In this document: in pieces, positions 23,401 to 34,771 of the stretch
Layout of the letters: every line of letters starts with the position of its first letter
Numbering within the stretch: position 1 is the stretch's first letter
Origin: Triparma columacea
Taxonomy: Eukaryota > Sar > Bolidophyceae > Parmales > Triparmaceae
Length of the DNA: 64,000 nt
Reading direction: 5' to 3'
NCBI GenBank assembly: GCA_030267965.1
Contig: BRYA01000191.1
Coordinates: forward strand, 1-64,000
Program-made: the position numbers and the translations under genes
Notes under the pieces: generated by a model
Seen by the model: the letters and a program-made list of their open reading frames with translations, nothing else
The model's database searches: none
What the model was told of the DNA's origin: nothing

Positions 23401-26400
23401 CGTTGTTGTCTACAATACCGCCATTCCCAGGGCTCTTGTACATGATGGCTTTGCTCATCTCCTTGCTCAAGCTCCTTCTGCTCATGGCCCTCTTGTTGCG
23501 ACCCTCCTTCTTCATCTTCGCAGCCTCGATGCTCTCAATGACGTACCTGATCATATAGATCCAGTCATCCATCTCCTCCTTGTTCTCGGCAGCCAGAACA
23601 AAGGTCCTGTAGCTGTCGTACTTTTTCCCATTCTTCTCATACGACTTGGCATCAATCCTGAAGACACAGTTCTCCTTCACGCCGGCCCCCTTCTCCCCCC
23701 CGGTGGATATCACGTCGTAATTCTTCTCGATCTCAGCATTGGCTCCGACGAGGAAGACCACCTGCGTCTCCTTCTCGTCCCCCTTCTCCTTGTACATGTA
23801 CAGGGCATCCTTCTTTAAGACGCAGAACCGGTCCTTCCACTCCCCCCCCGTCACATGCCTCTTGAACCTCATGGTCATTGTAAACGTCCTCCTTCTCTGG
23901 ATGTGCATCGGCCCCTCCTTCATGCGATGGTCACCTACATCTGTCTCGGAGGAGCCCACCTCACTCATCTTCTTCATGTGCTGACTTCGACGAGCCTTGT
24001 CCATGGACGTTTCGTACTTTGCAACGGCCTCCTCGAGGTGCACCTTTTGGTCATTCAACATCCTGCTTTGCACGCAATCGCACATTGCCGCATAGCTGAA
24101 CCTGAACACGTAGTCCTTCATACCTGTGAGGTCATTCTCCTCCCTCCTAATCATCATGAAGATTCCGCTATCGTCCAGTGCCTCCAGCTCGCTCGCCAAG
24201 TGGGCCCTGTGGCCCGCCACGGGGTAAACCTCCTTGAGGGCGGACCAGGTAAAGGTTAGCCCATCAAACTTTCGCGGCAACTTCCTCTGGTAGAACTTTG
24301 CAATCGAGCTGGCAACCTTCAATATTCCCTGCTGACAACTGTTCAGCCTGTCCAACCTAGATCCCAGGGTGCTCATGACCTTCTTCAAGTACGGCATCTT
24401 GTTAGGGTCAAAGTCCTTGCTCAACCCGACCTCCATGTAAATTCCGGCCCTCTTCCTCGACCCGAAGCCTCCGTTCTCATTCTCAGTCGGGCTTCCGCTC
24501 AGCATGCCCGTGGGCAGGCTCGACATGATTATGCTGGCCCTCCCACCAACACCACGGCCGGCCTTCTCAGCTACGTCGTCGCTTACTGTCCTCCCCCCCG
24601 CCACTCCTTCCTCTTCCTCATCCGACCCCTCATGGTCGTCGATGGGCGAGTAAACCAGGGCTTCCCTCATGCTCTGCAGCGCGTTGACAATCTCCACGGC
24701 AATGGAGGGGTTGCCGATGGCCCTCTCCTCTAAGAACTGGAATAAATCCTGACTGATTTGCATCACGTTACTCCCCAGCTTCTCGCAGATGAGATCCTCA
24801 ACCTCCTCTGGCGGCATTCCGCCCAGTTTGAGGAAGTTGACGTGGTCGGCTTCTGTCAGGTCTTCGTAATCCGGGGAGACAGTCTCGTATCTGCTCCTAT
24901 AGTGCCTCATGGGGCGCATGCTAAAGATCAAAAGCAGCCTTCCCTCTTGCCTTCCCTCCTCACCCCTCTCCTTCATGTTAGACCCCGCCGTTATAAAGTT
25001 CGTCACCGCCAGCGCCAAGCTCCAGCTCTCGTGACTCAAGTGCATCGCATCGTCGAATATGATGATGCTGCTCTTGTAAGTAGCCATCCTCTTGATCATC
25101 CTAAACAAGAGAGCCTTCACGATCAAGTTCACATCTTTCTTTTCCGTCGCCCGCGAGCTTGAACTTCCTTCCTCAGGCAATCTGGGTGCGTCGACACTGC
25201 ACATTTCGTTCAGCACGTAGGTATGCTGCAGAAGCCACCTGTATCTGGAGCTTTCCTCCTCGGCGAAGCTATCCTCTAACTCTTGAAGGAGAACCTTTGT
25301 CCTCCTCTCAACTATGCTTCCCTCGCTCGACATGAGGCCCTCTTTCTCAAGAACTGTCACCTGCATATCAAGGAATTGCTGGATGATGACGCCCCAGACC
25401 CCAAAGGCCTTTACGTGCCCACAGAACGAGGCCCCGTGAGTTACATAGACGGCCGCGGTGTTTGGCAAAGTCCTCGCCACGAAGGATGCCAGGAGCTCAG
25501 TCTTTCCGCAGCCGGGTTCGCCCTCTAGAATTACGACTCCCCCCTTCCCCTCATCTACGAGCCTAATCTTGTGCTCCAAAAGCCTCCTCTTAACAACCCC
25601 GACCCTATTCTGGACATTGAGTTTGTCCATTTCCTTTATCACCATCAGCTCTATTGTCTTCGTGCGCATCGCCCCTCCAGATAAACCCACGGAGGACTTG
25701 TTCCTTCCCAATACATTTTGGGCATTGCTCAGTGTGCTTCCACTTCGCCCCCCATTAGAGAACATGTCGCTGTTCCTCATGGCCATGTCCATGTCGTCCT
25801 CGTCAATGTCCATATCGAGGCTGCACGCAATGAACGCTGGGAGGTACCGAACATCGAAGTTTTCGTCTGGAAGGAAGCAGCGCGTGCCCATGATCATGAG
25901 GGCCACCCTCAGGCCGTCCTTGTCGTCATCGTGAACGTGCCCCCCTAGAATCGCAAGCCTGACAACCCGGTTTCTCAGGTCCTCAAAATCAGAGAGATCG
26001 CCAAGGTTGATTGGAGGTAGACAGGGAGAGTCGTACCGATAGTTTTCGATACGAAGCTCGCTGGGGACAGTAACAAAAATCTGATAGTCTGTTCCCACTC
26101 CGCCGCTCAACAGGCTCCCCCTCCTGCCAGCCCCACCACCGGGTAGCCCGGAGAGGAATGAGTCATCTTCGTCAGCTGACTCCTCGTCAATGCTCATCCT
26201 ACCGTAGCCCTCCCCTACCGAGGACAGCCTATCAAAACCAAAGGCACCAGAGGATGTCGCGTGGTGAATAGGGACCAGTCCACTCGGGGTCAATGTCGGA
26301 CGGTGAATCTTGGGCTGATGGCTGAGAGTTGTTTTCCTACTCTTCCCCTCGAGTTTGGGTGTCAGCATTTTGAGCACCGAGTTGCGGCGAATAGGACTTC

Positions 26401-28652
26401 TAGTCGATGCCCCCGACAGTGGCATCCCGCTGATGGACCCCCTCGAATCATCCCCGAAGGAAAGAGGTGACCCTAGAAGAGGGCTGCTGTCAGTTGGCTT
26501 GAAATCCTTGTACTTATTGTTGTTCCCCCCCTCGCTGCCGCCATAGGCAGCGCTCGCCCTTCTTGTCCTCAAAGGACTTACGTTGCCCCCCCTCGCCTTA
26601 CCCTTGACCGACGCATCGTACGAAGTGCCGTTCTTCAACGCGGCGACGCGGAGACTGTTGTGGCGAAGGTACATCTGTAAAAACGATAGGGTTCGCTGCG
26701 CCGTGTAATACTCCTTTTGGGCTCGGTAGATTGGCCTGAACGCGTTGTTCCCCCCGTGGTGAACAGGAGTAGGGAGAGGGTACTTCTCTCTATCGCTCGG
26801 GTAGGTGCGGAATATCTGGATTGCGTCCGACTTCCCCTTGACGTGTATGGCGTCCAGCTCAGTGAAGAGAAGCGAGGCCCCGCACGCATCTGCTACAGAG
26901 GCGTCGCAAATGATCCCACCGCCCTCTGAGGTTGCCCTTTGCATCAAGCGAGCCGAGAGGTTCACGCAGTCTCCCAAGACGGTGTACTCCCTCCTGACGC
27001 GGTTTCCAATGATGCCACAGAAAACTTCACCATACGTTAACCCGCAGCTAGCGCTGAGGTTGAGGTCATAAAGCTTCTCGCAGACCTTCAGAGCCGCAAG
27101 CACCCCGCGTTCGCAGTCGTTCTCGTGGGCTCCGGGAGGCAATCCGAAGCAAGCGATGAGGGTACTCCCCTTGTCGTCCATGAGGAACTTGTTGATGGCT
27201 CCCTCATATTGGTAAACGCTCTTCTGCACCTCGCACAAGACCGTGTGCACATCCTGCATCGCCTCGTCGTATCGGGCAGCTGCCAGAAGCTGCTGCTCCT
27301 TAATACCCAGGTTGACGAACATGACGCAGACCTTCCTCAGCTCATTCCCCCACTTTTCATCGTCGGGGGCCTCCGGGTTGAGATTGGGGAGGACAGCCCC
27401 GGTGATGTACTGCTTGATCTTTGTCTCTATCGAAGAGTCGAGCATGTCATCCGCGTGCCATTTTGACATTATGTTCTTCTTCTTCACCTGCGCCTTTAAG
27501 GCGTCAGGATTGTTCTGGGGGGTGTGAGACGAGATGGGGGGGAATAGGGGTGGGGAGGAGAACAACAAAGTCGGGTTGGGAGTTAGTTAGTGGTGCGTAT
27601 GGGATATATGAAGACGTGGGCAAAACACGCGCACATACGCGTACACGTGCACGCACAACCACCCCCTCACTAACCTTTGCATCCATTAGCCTGACGTAGC
27701 CGTCGGAAAATATTTCCTCCGACTTAAAGTTATCCTTGACGCAAGACCAAGCATCATCACTAACTATTATCTGACCGGACACAGCGTGGTGCTCAGCCTG
27801 AAATGCCTGCAGCAACGGCACGCCGACTGCAAGGTACTCCATCCTATTAAGAACCCCTCCTATGTGCAAAACTGAAACATTTCCTATCCCGATTCCACAC
27901 TTGACAGAAAGAGTAACATTATCTGCGAGGACACACTCATGCAACTCAGTCTGGATAGTATAAGCGCACTGCGCAGCGCGCAAAACCCGGATGTTCATAT
28001 TGTCAGTGTTGGGCCACAGTACGATGCACGCATCTCCAGCAAACTTGAAAATATCCCCCCCTCCAGCTGTGATCATTCTGCACATCATGCCGAAGTAAGA
28101 GTTGAGATGGTATGCGAGACCTAGGGTTTGGGGCGAGGTGAGGGGGGGGGGGGGGTCGGGCGGATCGGAGGTTCGGTGTGAGATTCATTTCTCGGGGGGG
28201 AGACCCACCACTCCAGAAGACAAACAGGTCCCCGTGGGAAGTCCTCACTCACCCTCTGCACCCTGACCAGAGTGCTCCATGGCCTCCGAAAGAGCGGTAA
28301 AGCCGGAAACATCACAGAAGAGGCAAACAGTGTCATAAGTTTGACGCAGGGGAGCGTTTGTTGTCTCCTGAGAGGAAGGTCATGGGGAAGTTACACGGTG
28401 AGAAACATCAAATTTCAGGCCCCGTAGCACCCCCTAAAACCAAAGGCTCACCTCCTCGTTCTCTACTAACTGGTGCACTATCAGCGACGGTAGATACGAG
28501 CTCAAGGTATCAAGGAATCGCATCCTTTCCTGAAGATATTTCACGACAAGAAGAGAGGAGGAGGAGTCCGGAAGGAGAGAAGGAGAGCCCAAGAAAGACA
28601 GAGCAGACAGAGCTGTTGAGGGCATTTCCAATAAAAAGCTCCTATTCCACAT
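20402..28652 (-). CDS. Soluble-type adenylate cyclase fused to PH, C2, GYF-like and phosphodiesterase domains
   Basis: Exons 28652-28452, 28367-28253, 28120-27675 and 27514-20402; introns of 84, 132 and 160 bp, phases consistent; 2,624 aa. Order: cyclase C1 (residues about 68-250; FCDVSGFTALSEAM and KFAGDACIVLW give both metal Asps), cyclase C2 (about 280-510; NKFLMDDKG, VLGDCVNLSARLM), a P-loop ATPase (GEPGCGKTE near 920) as in ADCY10, a PH domain (about 1465-1585), a C2 domain (about 1635-1730; NPYCTLILDD), a GYF-like domain (about 2160-2225; GPFRCIDLYSWYQAGY), and a class I cyclic-nucleotide phosphodiesterase (about 2240-2570; YHNYYHALDV, HDLDHPGLNN, metal-binding His/Asp present). It should make and destroy cAMP in one molecule, probably bicarbonate- or calcium-linked like sAC; targeting to membranes by PH/C2 is inference. 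It is divergent from the gene at 28747. Confidence 0.88.
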
Positions 28653-28746
28653 CACCCCACTTTAGCACTTCTGAACTTAAAAATTACAGGCCAAATTAAG
28701 CTATCTTCCATCCCTTCTTTCCTATCCCGACTCTAAGCACACCAAT
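28653..28746. promoter_or_regulatory. 94-bp shared divergent promoter region
   Basis: Only 94 bp separate the start codons of the cyclase/phosphodiesterase gene (minus) and the 229-aa gene (plus). Both 5' UTRs and core promoters must overlap here. I see no clear TATA box. Confidence 0.4.
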
Positions 28747-29436
28747 ATGGTCAAACCTCGCACACGAGAAGGGGGGGGGATGACCAACAGAAGTCACAGG
28801 GACCCGCACAAGAAGAGCTACGACGCCCACAAGGCTGACAGAGGGACCGATACTATGCACGGCCACGGTGGGGAACTTTACAAACGCGAATCCAACCTGG
28901 ATTCCAAGGCAACTTCACTAACCGAAAGGAGAGAGACAGCTGCTCTATTTTATGACAAGAAGGTCATCGCCCCTTTGTGGATGAAGGTCTCAACGACGCC
29001 CTGGACTGCAATGGCGAAGGCCGCGGGCGGCTACGGCCGCCAGATAGACGACACCTCCGTGTCTCATGACTGCCCCTCCTTTATGCACATCCCAGAGGTT
29101 ATGTCCCACAGGCCTCAAATCGGCGCCGGCGGTTACTTCAGCGGCAGCACCCGGCCCGCCAAGGTGATTCACAGGGACGACACAACCATATCCGAGGACG
29201 CCCCCGACTGGTTCCAGATCCCCTCCGTGGTGGCGTGGAAAGCACACCAGAAGAGGAACCCTGACCCCGGCCATAGGAAGATGGTGCTGGGGAAGGAAAT
29301 TATCTTTGAGCCGAAATTGCGCGACTCAAAGAGCTCCACTGCTGCTATCGACTGGTCGTCCATGTCTGCAAGACAGCCTACTGGGAGGCAGCCTTCAGCA
29401 AGGCAAGAGTCTGCGAGGAGTAAAATGTTTTCCTAA
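28747..29436 (+). CDS. Hypothetical basic protein (229 aa)
   Basis: Single exon from ATG (MVKPRTREGGG) to TAA. Basic, with a His/Lys-rich N-terminus, a middle with two related segments (DDTSVSHDCPSFMHIPEV and DDTTISEDAPDWFQIPSV, an internal duplication about 50 residues apart), and a Ser/Arg/Gln-rich tail (ARQPTGRQPSARQESARS). No signal peptide or membrane segment. Family not recognised. The internal duplication and coding-like composition argue that it is real. Confidence 0.65.
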   Translation: MVKPRTREGGGMTNRSHRDPHKKSYDAHKADRGTDTMHGHGGELYKRESNLDSKATSLTERRETAALFYDKKVIAPLWMKVSTTPWTAMAKAAGGYGRQIDDTSVSHDCPSFMHIPEVMSHRPQIGAGGYFSGSTRPAKVIHRDDTTISEDAPDWFQIPSVVAWKAHQKRNPDPGHRKMVLGKEIIFEPKLRDSKSSTAAIDWSSMSARQPTGRQPSARQESARSKMFS

Positions 29437-29544
29437 ATAAAAATCGTTCTGTTGTACTATAGCGTAGCCGCGACTATAAATTAGTTACGAATTCTCTCTC
29501 TCTCTGCCCCCCTCCTTCCCCCCCCCTCCCCAACACTCCCCAGC

Positions 29545-32500
29545 TTAGGCGTCATCATCGTCATCATCACTGTCGCTGTCATCGTCGTCGTTGATCAAGT
29601 CGGTGAGCAAACCAATCTTCGACTGTGGCGCCTGGACGAGCGCCTTCTGCGCCTCCTGCGCCTGCAGCCTCGCCTGCTCCTGCCTCTCGAATGCGTCCTC
29701 CGCGTCCTGCTGCTCCTTGGTGAGCCTCCCCTTCTTCCCTCCCAGGGTCCGCTGAACCATGCCCTCGAGGATCTCGAAGGCCTCCTTCTCGGACTCGACG
29801 TAGTTGCAGGCCATCTGGAACAGGCTGCGGGCGGCGTTTGTGAAGTCGTTGTGCATGCCGTTGTAGGCGGCGGAGTTCTCGTAGATAAGGCTCATGTCGG
29901 CAAGGAAATCTTGGACCCTCCTGTAGGCCGTGGACTTGCACCGGTCTCTTATCCTCTTGATGTCCATGGGCCTCTTGATCTTGGACTTGTAGTCAGGGAA
30001 GCGCTTGTTGTCGACGCCCTTCCTGAAAGGCACGGACTCCGGGCGGTTTTCCAGTTGCTGGAGGACCTTTTCAAGCTTCCTGTTGAGCTGGACGTTGGGG
30101 TTGTCCCCTCTCTGCCTCTTCTTTGCCCTGTGCTCGCTGGTGGTCTTGGTCGTGGTCCAGTTCTCGTAGTCGTCCTCCTCCTTTGGCTTCCTCCCCGGCC
30201 TCCTCGCTAGCCTCTCCTTGAGGTTGCCAGTCGAGAACCGCAGAGCGTTGTTCTTGCCCTTGCCCTGCCTGAAAATGTTTATCTTCATTGCCTCCTCGTA
30301 CTCGACGTCCTCGTCCGCGAACATTGCGTGGCCAAACACCTTGTTGTTCGTGGCCTGCCCTTTCGTCCCGCTGGCAGCCGCAGACTCCTCAGCCTTCTTC
30401 GCCTCTGATTCCGCAGCCATCTCGTTCCTTATCTTCCGCTCCTTCCTCTTGGCGTCCTTCAACCCCAACTCTCTCCGCTTCTCCGTTCGCTCCTTCACGA
30501 GGCGGAGGTAGTTTGGTGTGGGCTTGTTCTCCGGCTCAACAATGAACTTGAAGCTCGTGGTCTGGGTGCCGTCCGGGTGAGTGGTGACAATCTTCCTGCG
30601 GACAACGTACTTCTTGGGCCCCTTGCTGTTCTGCTGGAGCTGCTTGGCCGTGACCCCTTCGAGGCTCTTCTTCTCCTGCCGGTCCTCCGCCAGCTCGTTC
30701 CTCAGGGCTTGCAGGTCCGCGGCGTCCTGCTTGTTTTTGTTGATCTCCCTCATCTTGGCCTCCCCAGAGTTACCGAATATGCCAGTCGACGCCCCCTCCC
30801 CTCCCCCTGCCAGCAGCGCGACATCCTGGGTCCCTCCCACCATGTCCAGAAGGTCGTCATGGAACTTGCTCTCCTCCTCAGGGTCAATTTCCTCCTCCTC
30901 AGACTGAGGCAGGAAGTGAAAGCGGGCGAGCGAAGGCGGTTAGAAATTTCCCCGTTAGAGTGTTAACGCCGGCTGTGGCGGGGGGCGGCGGGTGCTTGCG
31001 CGCCTCCGTGTGTGTGTGTGTGTGTTCTCTCGCCCTCCCTTCTCACCTCCTCCTCCTCGTCGATAGCCTCCAGCTCCTTGGTCAGGTCTGCGTTGTTGCT
31101 TAGCGCCTCCTTCTGCCTCGCCCATATCTGCTGTATCCTCTCCCTGTACACCTCCCTCTGCTCGCTCGCCTTCAGCCTCTCCCCCCTCGCGTACTTGACC
31201 TGGTTGTCATTTGCCAGCCCGTCGCTGGTGACTCTCGTGCTGAGGTCCCTAACCAGGTGCACCCTGTCCCACCTCTTCAGCGTGTCGATGTAGTCCTGCG
31301 GGGTCCCGTACGACCTGAGCATGCTGGCCAGCTGGTTCATGCTCAGCCTCCTAAGGTCCTTGTCCGTCCCTACCAGCTTCTCCCCCGCGTTGGGGGCGGA
31401 GCCCCCGGCGGCGACGGTGGAGTGCATGGCCTTGTTCTCGGGCTCCCTGACGAAGCTCATGGCCTCGCCCCGACCGCTAGGGTCGCCGTAACCCATGAGC
31501 TTGCATATTCCCCCGCTCCCGGCACCGCCGGAGCGGCCGTGGATGTCGATGAGGTCGTTGGTGAGCTGCCACGTGGTGGTGGACAGCTCCTCGAGGATGA
31601 ACCTGAAGACGGAGAGCGAGGGAAGGCGGGGGAGCGAAGCAGGGGGGGAGGAACCATTTGGGCGTTAGATAACGCAGGCAATTGGTGGATGCCCAAAAAA
31701 CCCCTTCCCCCCCCCTTTCTTTCCTCCTCACCTCGCGATCGCAATCTGCCTCTGTTCCTGTTCAAGTTTGACCTTGAGGTGTTCTACCGCCCTCGTGCAC
31801 TCCTCGTAGTGTTCCCTCGCCGCCCTGTTAACGTCCTTGCTCGCCATGCTCGTGTTCATCCTCCTTTTCAGCACCTTCATCCTGGCCCTTCTCGTCTGGT
31901 AGTTCGTGTCCATGTACTCGATGGCAGCGGATACCTGGGGGAGGATGTCGCGGCCGTTGTAGAGGTGCTTTATTCCGAGGTCGTGGAGGCGCCTGATGTT
32001 GGCCTGGTGGGACTCGTGGGCTGCGACCTGCTCGGGGGTGAAGTTGCGGCCCATTTTATCAAGACCTTGGAACTCGTCCCTGTTGAGAGTCCACATGTTC
32101 TCCTCCTTCTCGTAAGCGATCTCCTTAAGCTCCATCTTGAGCTGGTTGGCGTTGAAGTCGCTGTTCTTGAACATCGTGTCCTTGATGTAGGAGAACTCGA
32201 GGGTGTCGTCGTCGTCGTTGCTGACCCTTTCTAGCTCCTTCCCCACCTGGTAGGCGATGAAGTTCGACTGGAACGCCCTGAGGTCCTTGGAGTTGGGGTA
32301 TGGGACTCTGGTCTTCGGCTCTGTCTGCCCGACGACGTAGAAGGACTTGGGGAAGGGCTGGATAATCACCTTGATGTCCTCCTCCCTCCTTTTGAGGGAC
32401 GTGGGGGGAGGGGGGGCAGCGGTCACGTGACCGAACTCGTCGAAACTGTCCTTGGACATGGTAATGGAGGTAGGCTTGTGGAACGTCATGAGGAAGTCCG

Positions 32501-34573
32501 TAGGAGGAGGGGTGTGCTTGAAGAGAGGAGCGACAAAGAGGTTATTAACCAAAGAAGTCTGGGTTTCTCCCTGCGGTGTGGGGGGGGGGGCGGGGAGGAG
32601 CGAAAGGGAGGAACGATAGGGGTTAGAACCTGCTTCGCGAATTGGTCCGTCTCGGCGTTGACAGATGCGCCTAACAAATGTCTACCCCTCACCTTTTCGA
32701 CCTCCGCCAAGAAGCATCCTCTCCCTAAGTTAGTAACCCCGTCCGGTAGTATATCGTTATTCTTAAGGAACTCCGCCCTCTCCTTCTTCCTTTTTTCCCT
32801 AGCCGATTTCTTGAGATCCTTAAGGACCTTGGCCTGCTGCTTTATTGCGGAACGATCAGAAGGACCAAGGAAGGACGTGCTGGAATTGAAGATTGGATTT
32901 AAGGATGCTGAGGAGGTGGGGATGGACGAATCACGAGATAATTGCTGATGGGTTGGGAGGGGGTGTGGGGGGGGGGGGTGATGTGGGTTTAGGGGTTTTG
33001 ATTGTTTGTGTGTGCCGTGTTGCTATGTGTTTTGGGTGGCGGCCTCACCTGTTTAGCCGGTGGTCTTTCTCCCCCCCCCGCCGATATCGGGCAAGTGTTC
33101 CTGTCCCCGTTGTAGTAGTTGATGATGTTTGAAACCATGCCCTTGTTAAGCATGATCGGCGGCCTCTCCTCCGTGTACTCCACCGCCACCAGGCTCTCGT
33201 CCGGGGCCAGGGCCGTTACCGCCAGTTGAGACTCCTTGGTTATGTTCAGCCTGGCCTTGCCCCCCGGTCCGGTCTGGCCTCCTGCCGGGGGGACCCAGAC
33301 GCTCCCGTCGTCGTTGTACCTTGCCCCCCCCCCCGTGGATCCCCTCTTAACCCCTCCTGACTTGCAGAACATCCAGCGCTTGTAGGGGCCCACGGAGGCC
33401 TTGAGGAGACGGGGGCGGTGGAAGATACGCTGCTCGCAACGCTGGAGCTCGGGGTAGACGAGGGTGTGGTTGGAGGCGAGATCTGTGTGCTGGGTACCCT
33501 CGAGGGTGAGATCGAGGGCGTCAGGGTCGTTGGAGTTTAGCATTAGCTGGTTCAGCTTGGGCTGAGGGTTTGTTGGTTGGTTGGTTGGTTGGGTGGGTGG
33601 GTGGGTTGTAAGTTAGATTTATTCTTGACACAGGAGAACGTTGCCTCCCCACCCCAGCACGCTCTAAACTCACCTTCTCCCTATCCTGCCCTCCGATCCC
33701 CATGAGCGACGATCTGATCTTAGCTCCTCCTCCCCCCCCCAGCGCCAGCTGTTTCTTGACAGCCTCAATTCTCTTCCTTTTCTCTTCCTCCCCCTTCTTC
33801 CTCTTGAGCGCCCTGATCTGTGCCTCCTCCTCCGCCGTGCTGGCCTTTGAGAGGTTCGTGGTCTTCCCTATCTTCTCCTTGTTGCTCTCCGTCTCCTGCT
33901 CGGCCGCGAGCCTCATTACGTAACCGTCGCTCTCGGAGAAGGGGGTGGGCCTCTGAAGGTCCACGTGCTGGGCCTCACCCTTGGTCACCTGGGCCTGCAG
34001 GAGGGAGGACTGAACCTTGAGGTACTGACGACGCTGGGCCTTTATCCGCAGGTGCTGGTGGGGGAGGAGGGCAGACTCTGAGGCTGAGTTCTCCGACCAG
34101 TTCACCTTGCTATACTCTGGGGGGAGGGGCTCTGATAGGACGTTGTCGAAGGTGATTTTGGATGTGTATGGTCTGTTTGGTGTTTCTATTTCCATGTTAT
34201 CTATCGTGTTGTCTATTTTGTTTGATGTGTAGGGGTATACTTGAAGGTTTTGATGTTGTGGGAGGTTAATATGATGAGCATCGGACTGAGTATCAGAATG
34301 ACTATTGGAATGAGCATTTTCATCACTATCAGCATCATCATCATCATCATCATAACATTGAACATCTTGTACAGCATCAACATGCACTACTGGTGGGGGA
34401 CATAGCTCATAATAGTGTGCAAGTGCTGCCTTTTCCTTCCCGATAGTTGCCGGTGTGTGTTGTATTACTCTATTTGTTGTCATACTACTAGATTTAAATG
34501 ACGATAATGATGCTATACGAAGTGATGATGGTCCACTTAGTAGTGTTGATGGTCTAGGACTGTTGTTAGTCAT
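29545..34573 (-). CDS. TAF1: TFIID subunit TAF1 with bromodomain
   Basis: Six exons: 34573-33674, 33561-33049, 32944-32693, 32570-31732, 31602-31047 and 30903-29545; introns of 104 to 143 bp, all phases agree; 1,472 aa. The N-terminus is acidic and Ser/His-rich (TBP-binding-like). The DUF3591/HAT core is clear: IFHRPRLLKASVGPYKRW, YTEERPPIMLNKGM, INYYNGD, TSLVNNLFVAPLF, PTDFLMTF, and LMGYGDPSGRGEAMSFVRE. A zinc-knuckle-type region is not evident. One bromodomain lies near the C-terminus (NKRFPDYKSKIKRPMDI, YENSAAYNG), followed by an acidic tail of D residues. TAF1 scaffolds TFIID at core promoters. Animal TAF1 carries two bromodomains; this one has one, as in plants. Confidence 0.92.
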
Positions 34574-34670
34574 GTTTGAGACAAAAGTGAGATTGTGTAG
34601 AAAAGAGGGATCCGGGGTGGGATCCAGAAAAAAAATAAGAAAACTCCAAACTCCGCAGCGAGAGCGGCGC

Positions 34671-34748
34671 AGCAGCAGCAGGGGGGCAGTGAATATTTTC
34701 TTAGAATGTTTCTAGCAGCAGCAGGGGGGCAGTGAATATTTTCTAAGA
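34671..34748. repeat. 35-bp direct repeat, two copies
   Basis: Copies at about 34671-34703 and 34714-34748, each AGCAGCAGCAGGGGGG followed by CAGTGAATATTTTCT, separated by about 10 bp. They lie between the TAF1 start codon and the aldo/keto reductase stop codon, both minus strand. Confidence 0.85.
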
Positions 34749-34771
34749 GTTGTAATAGAATGTATCTTTTG

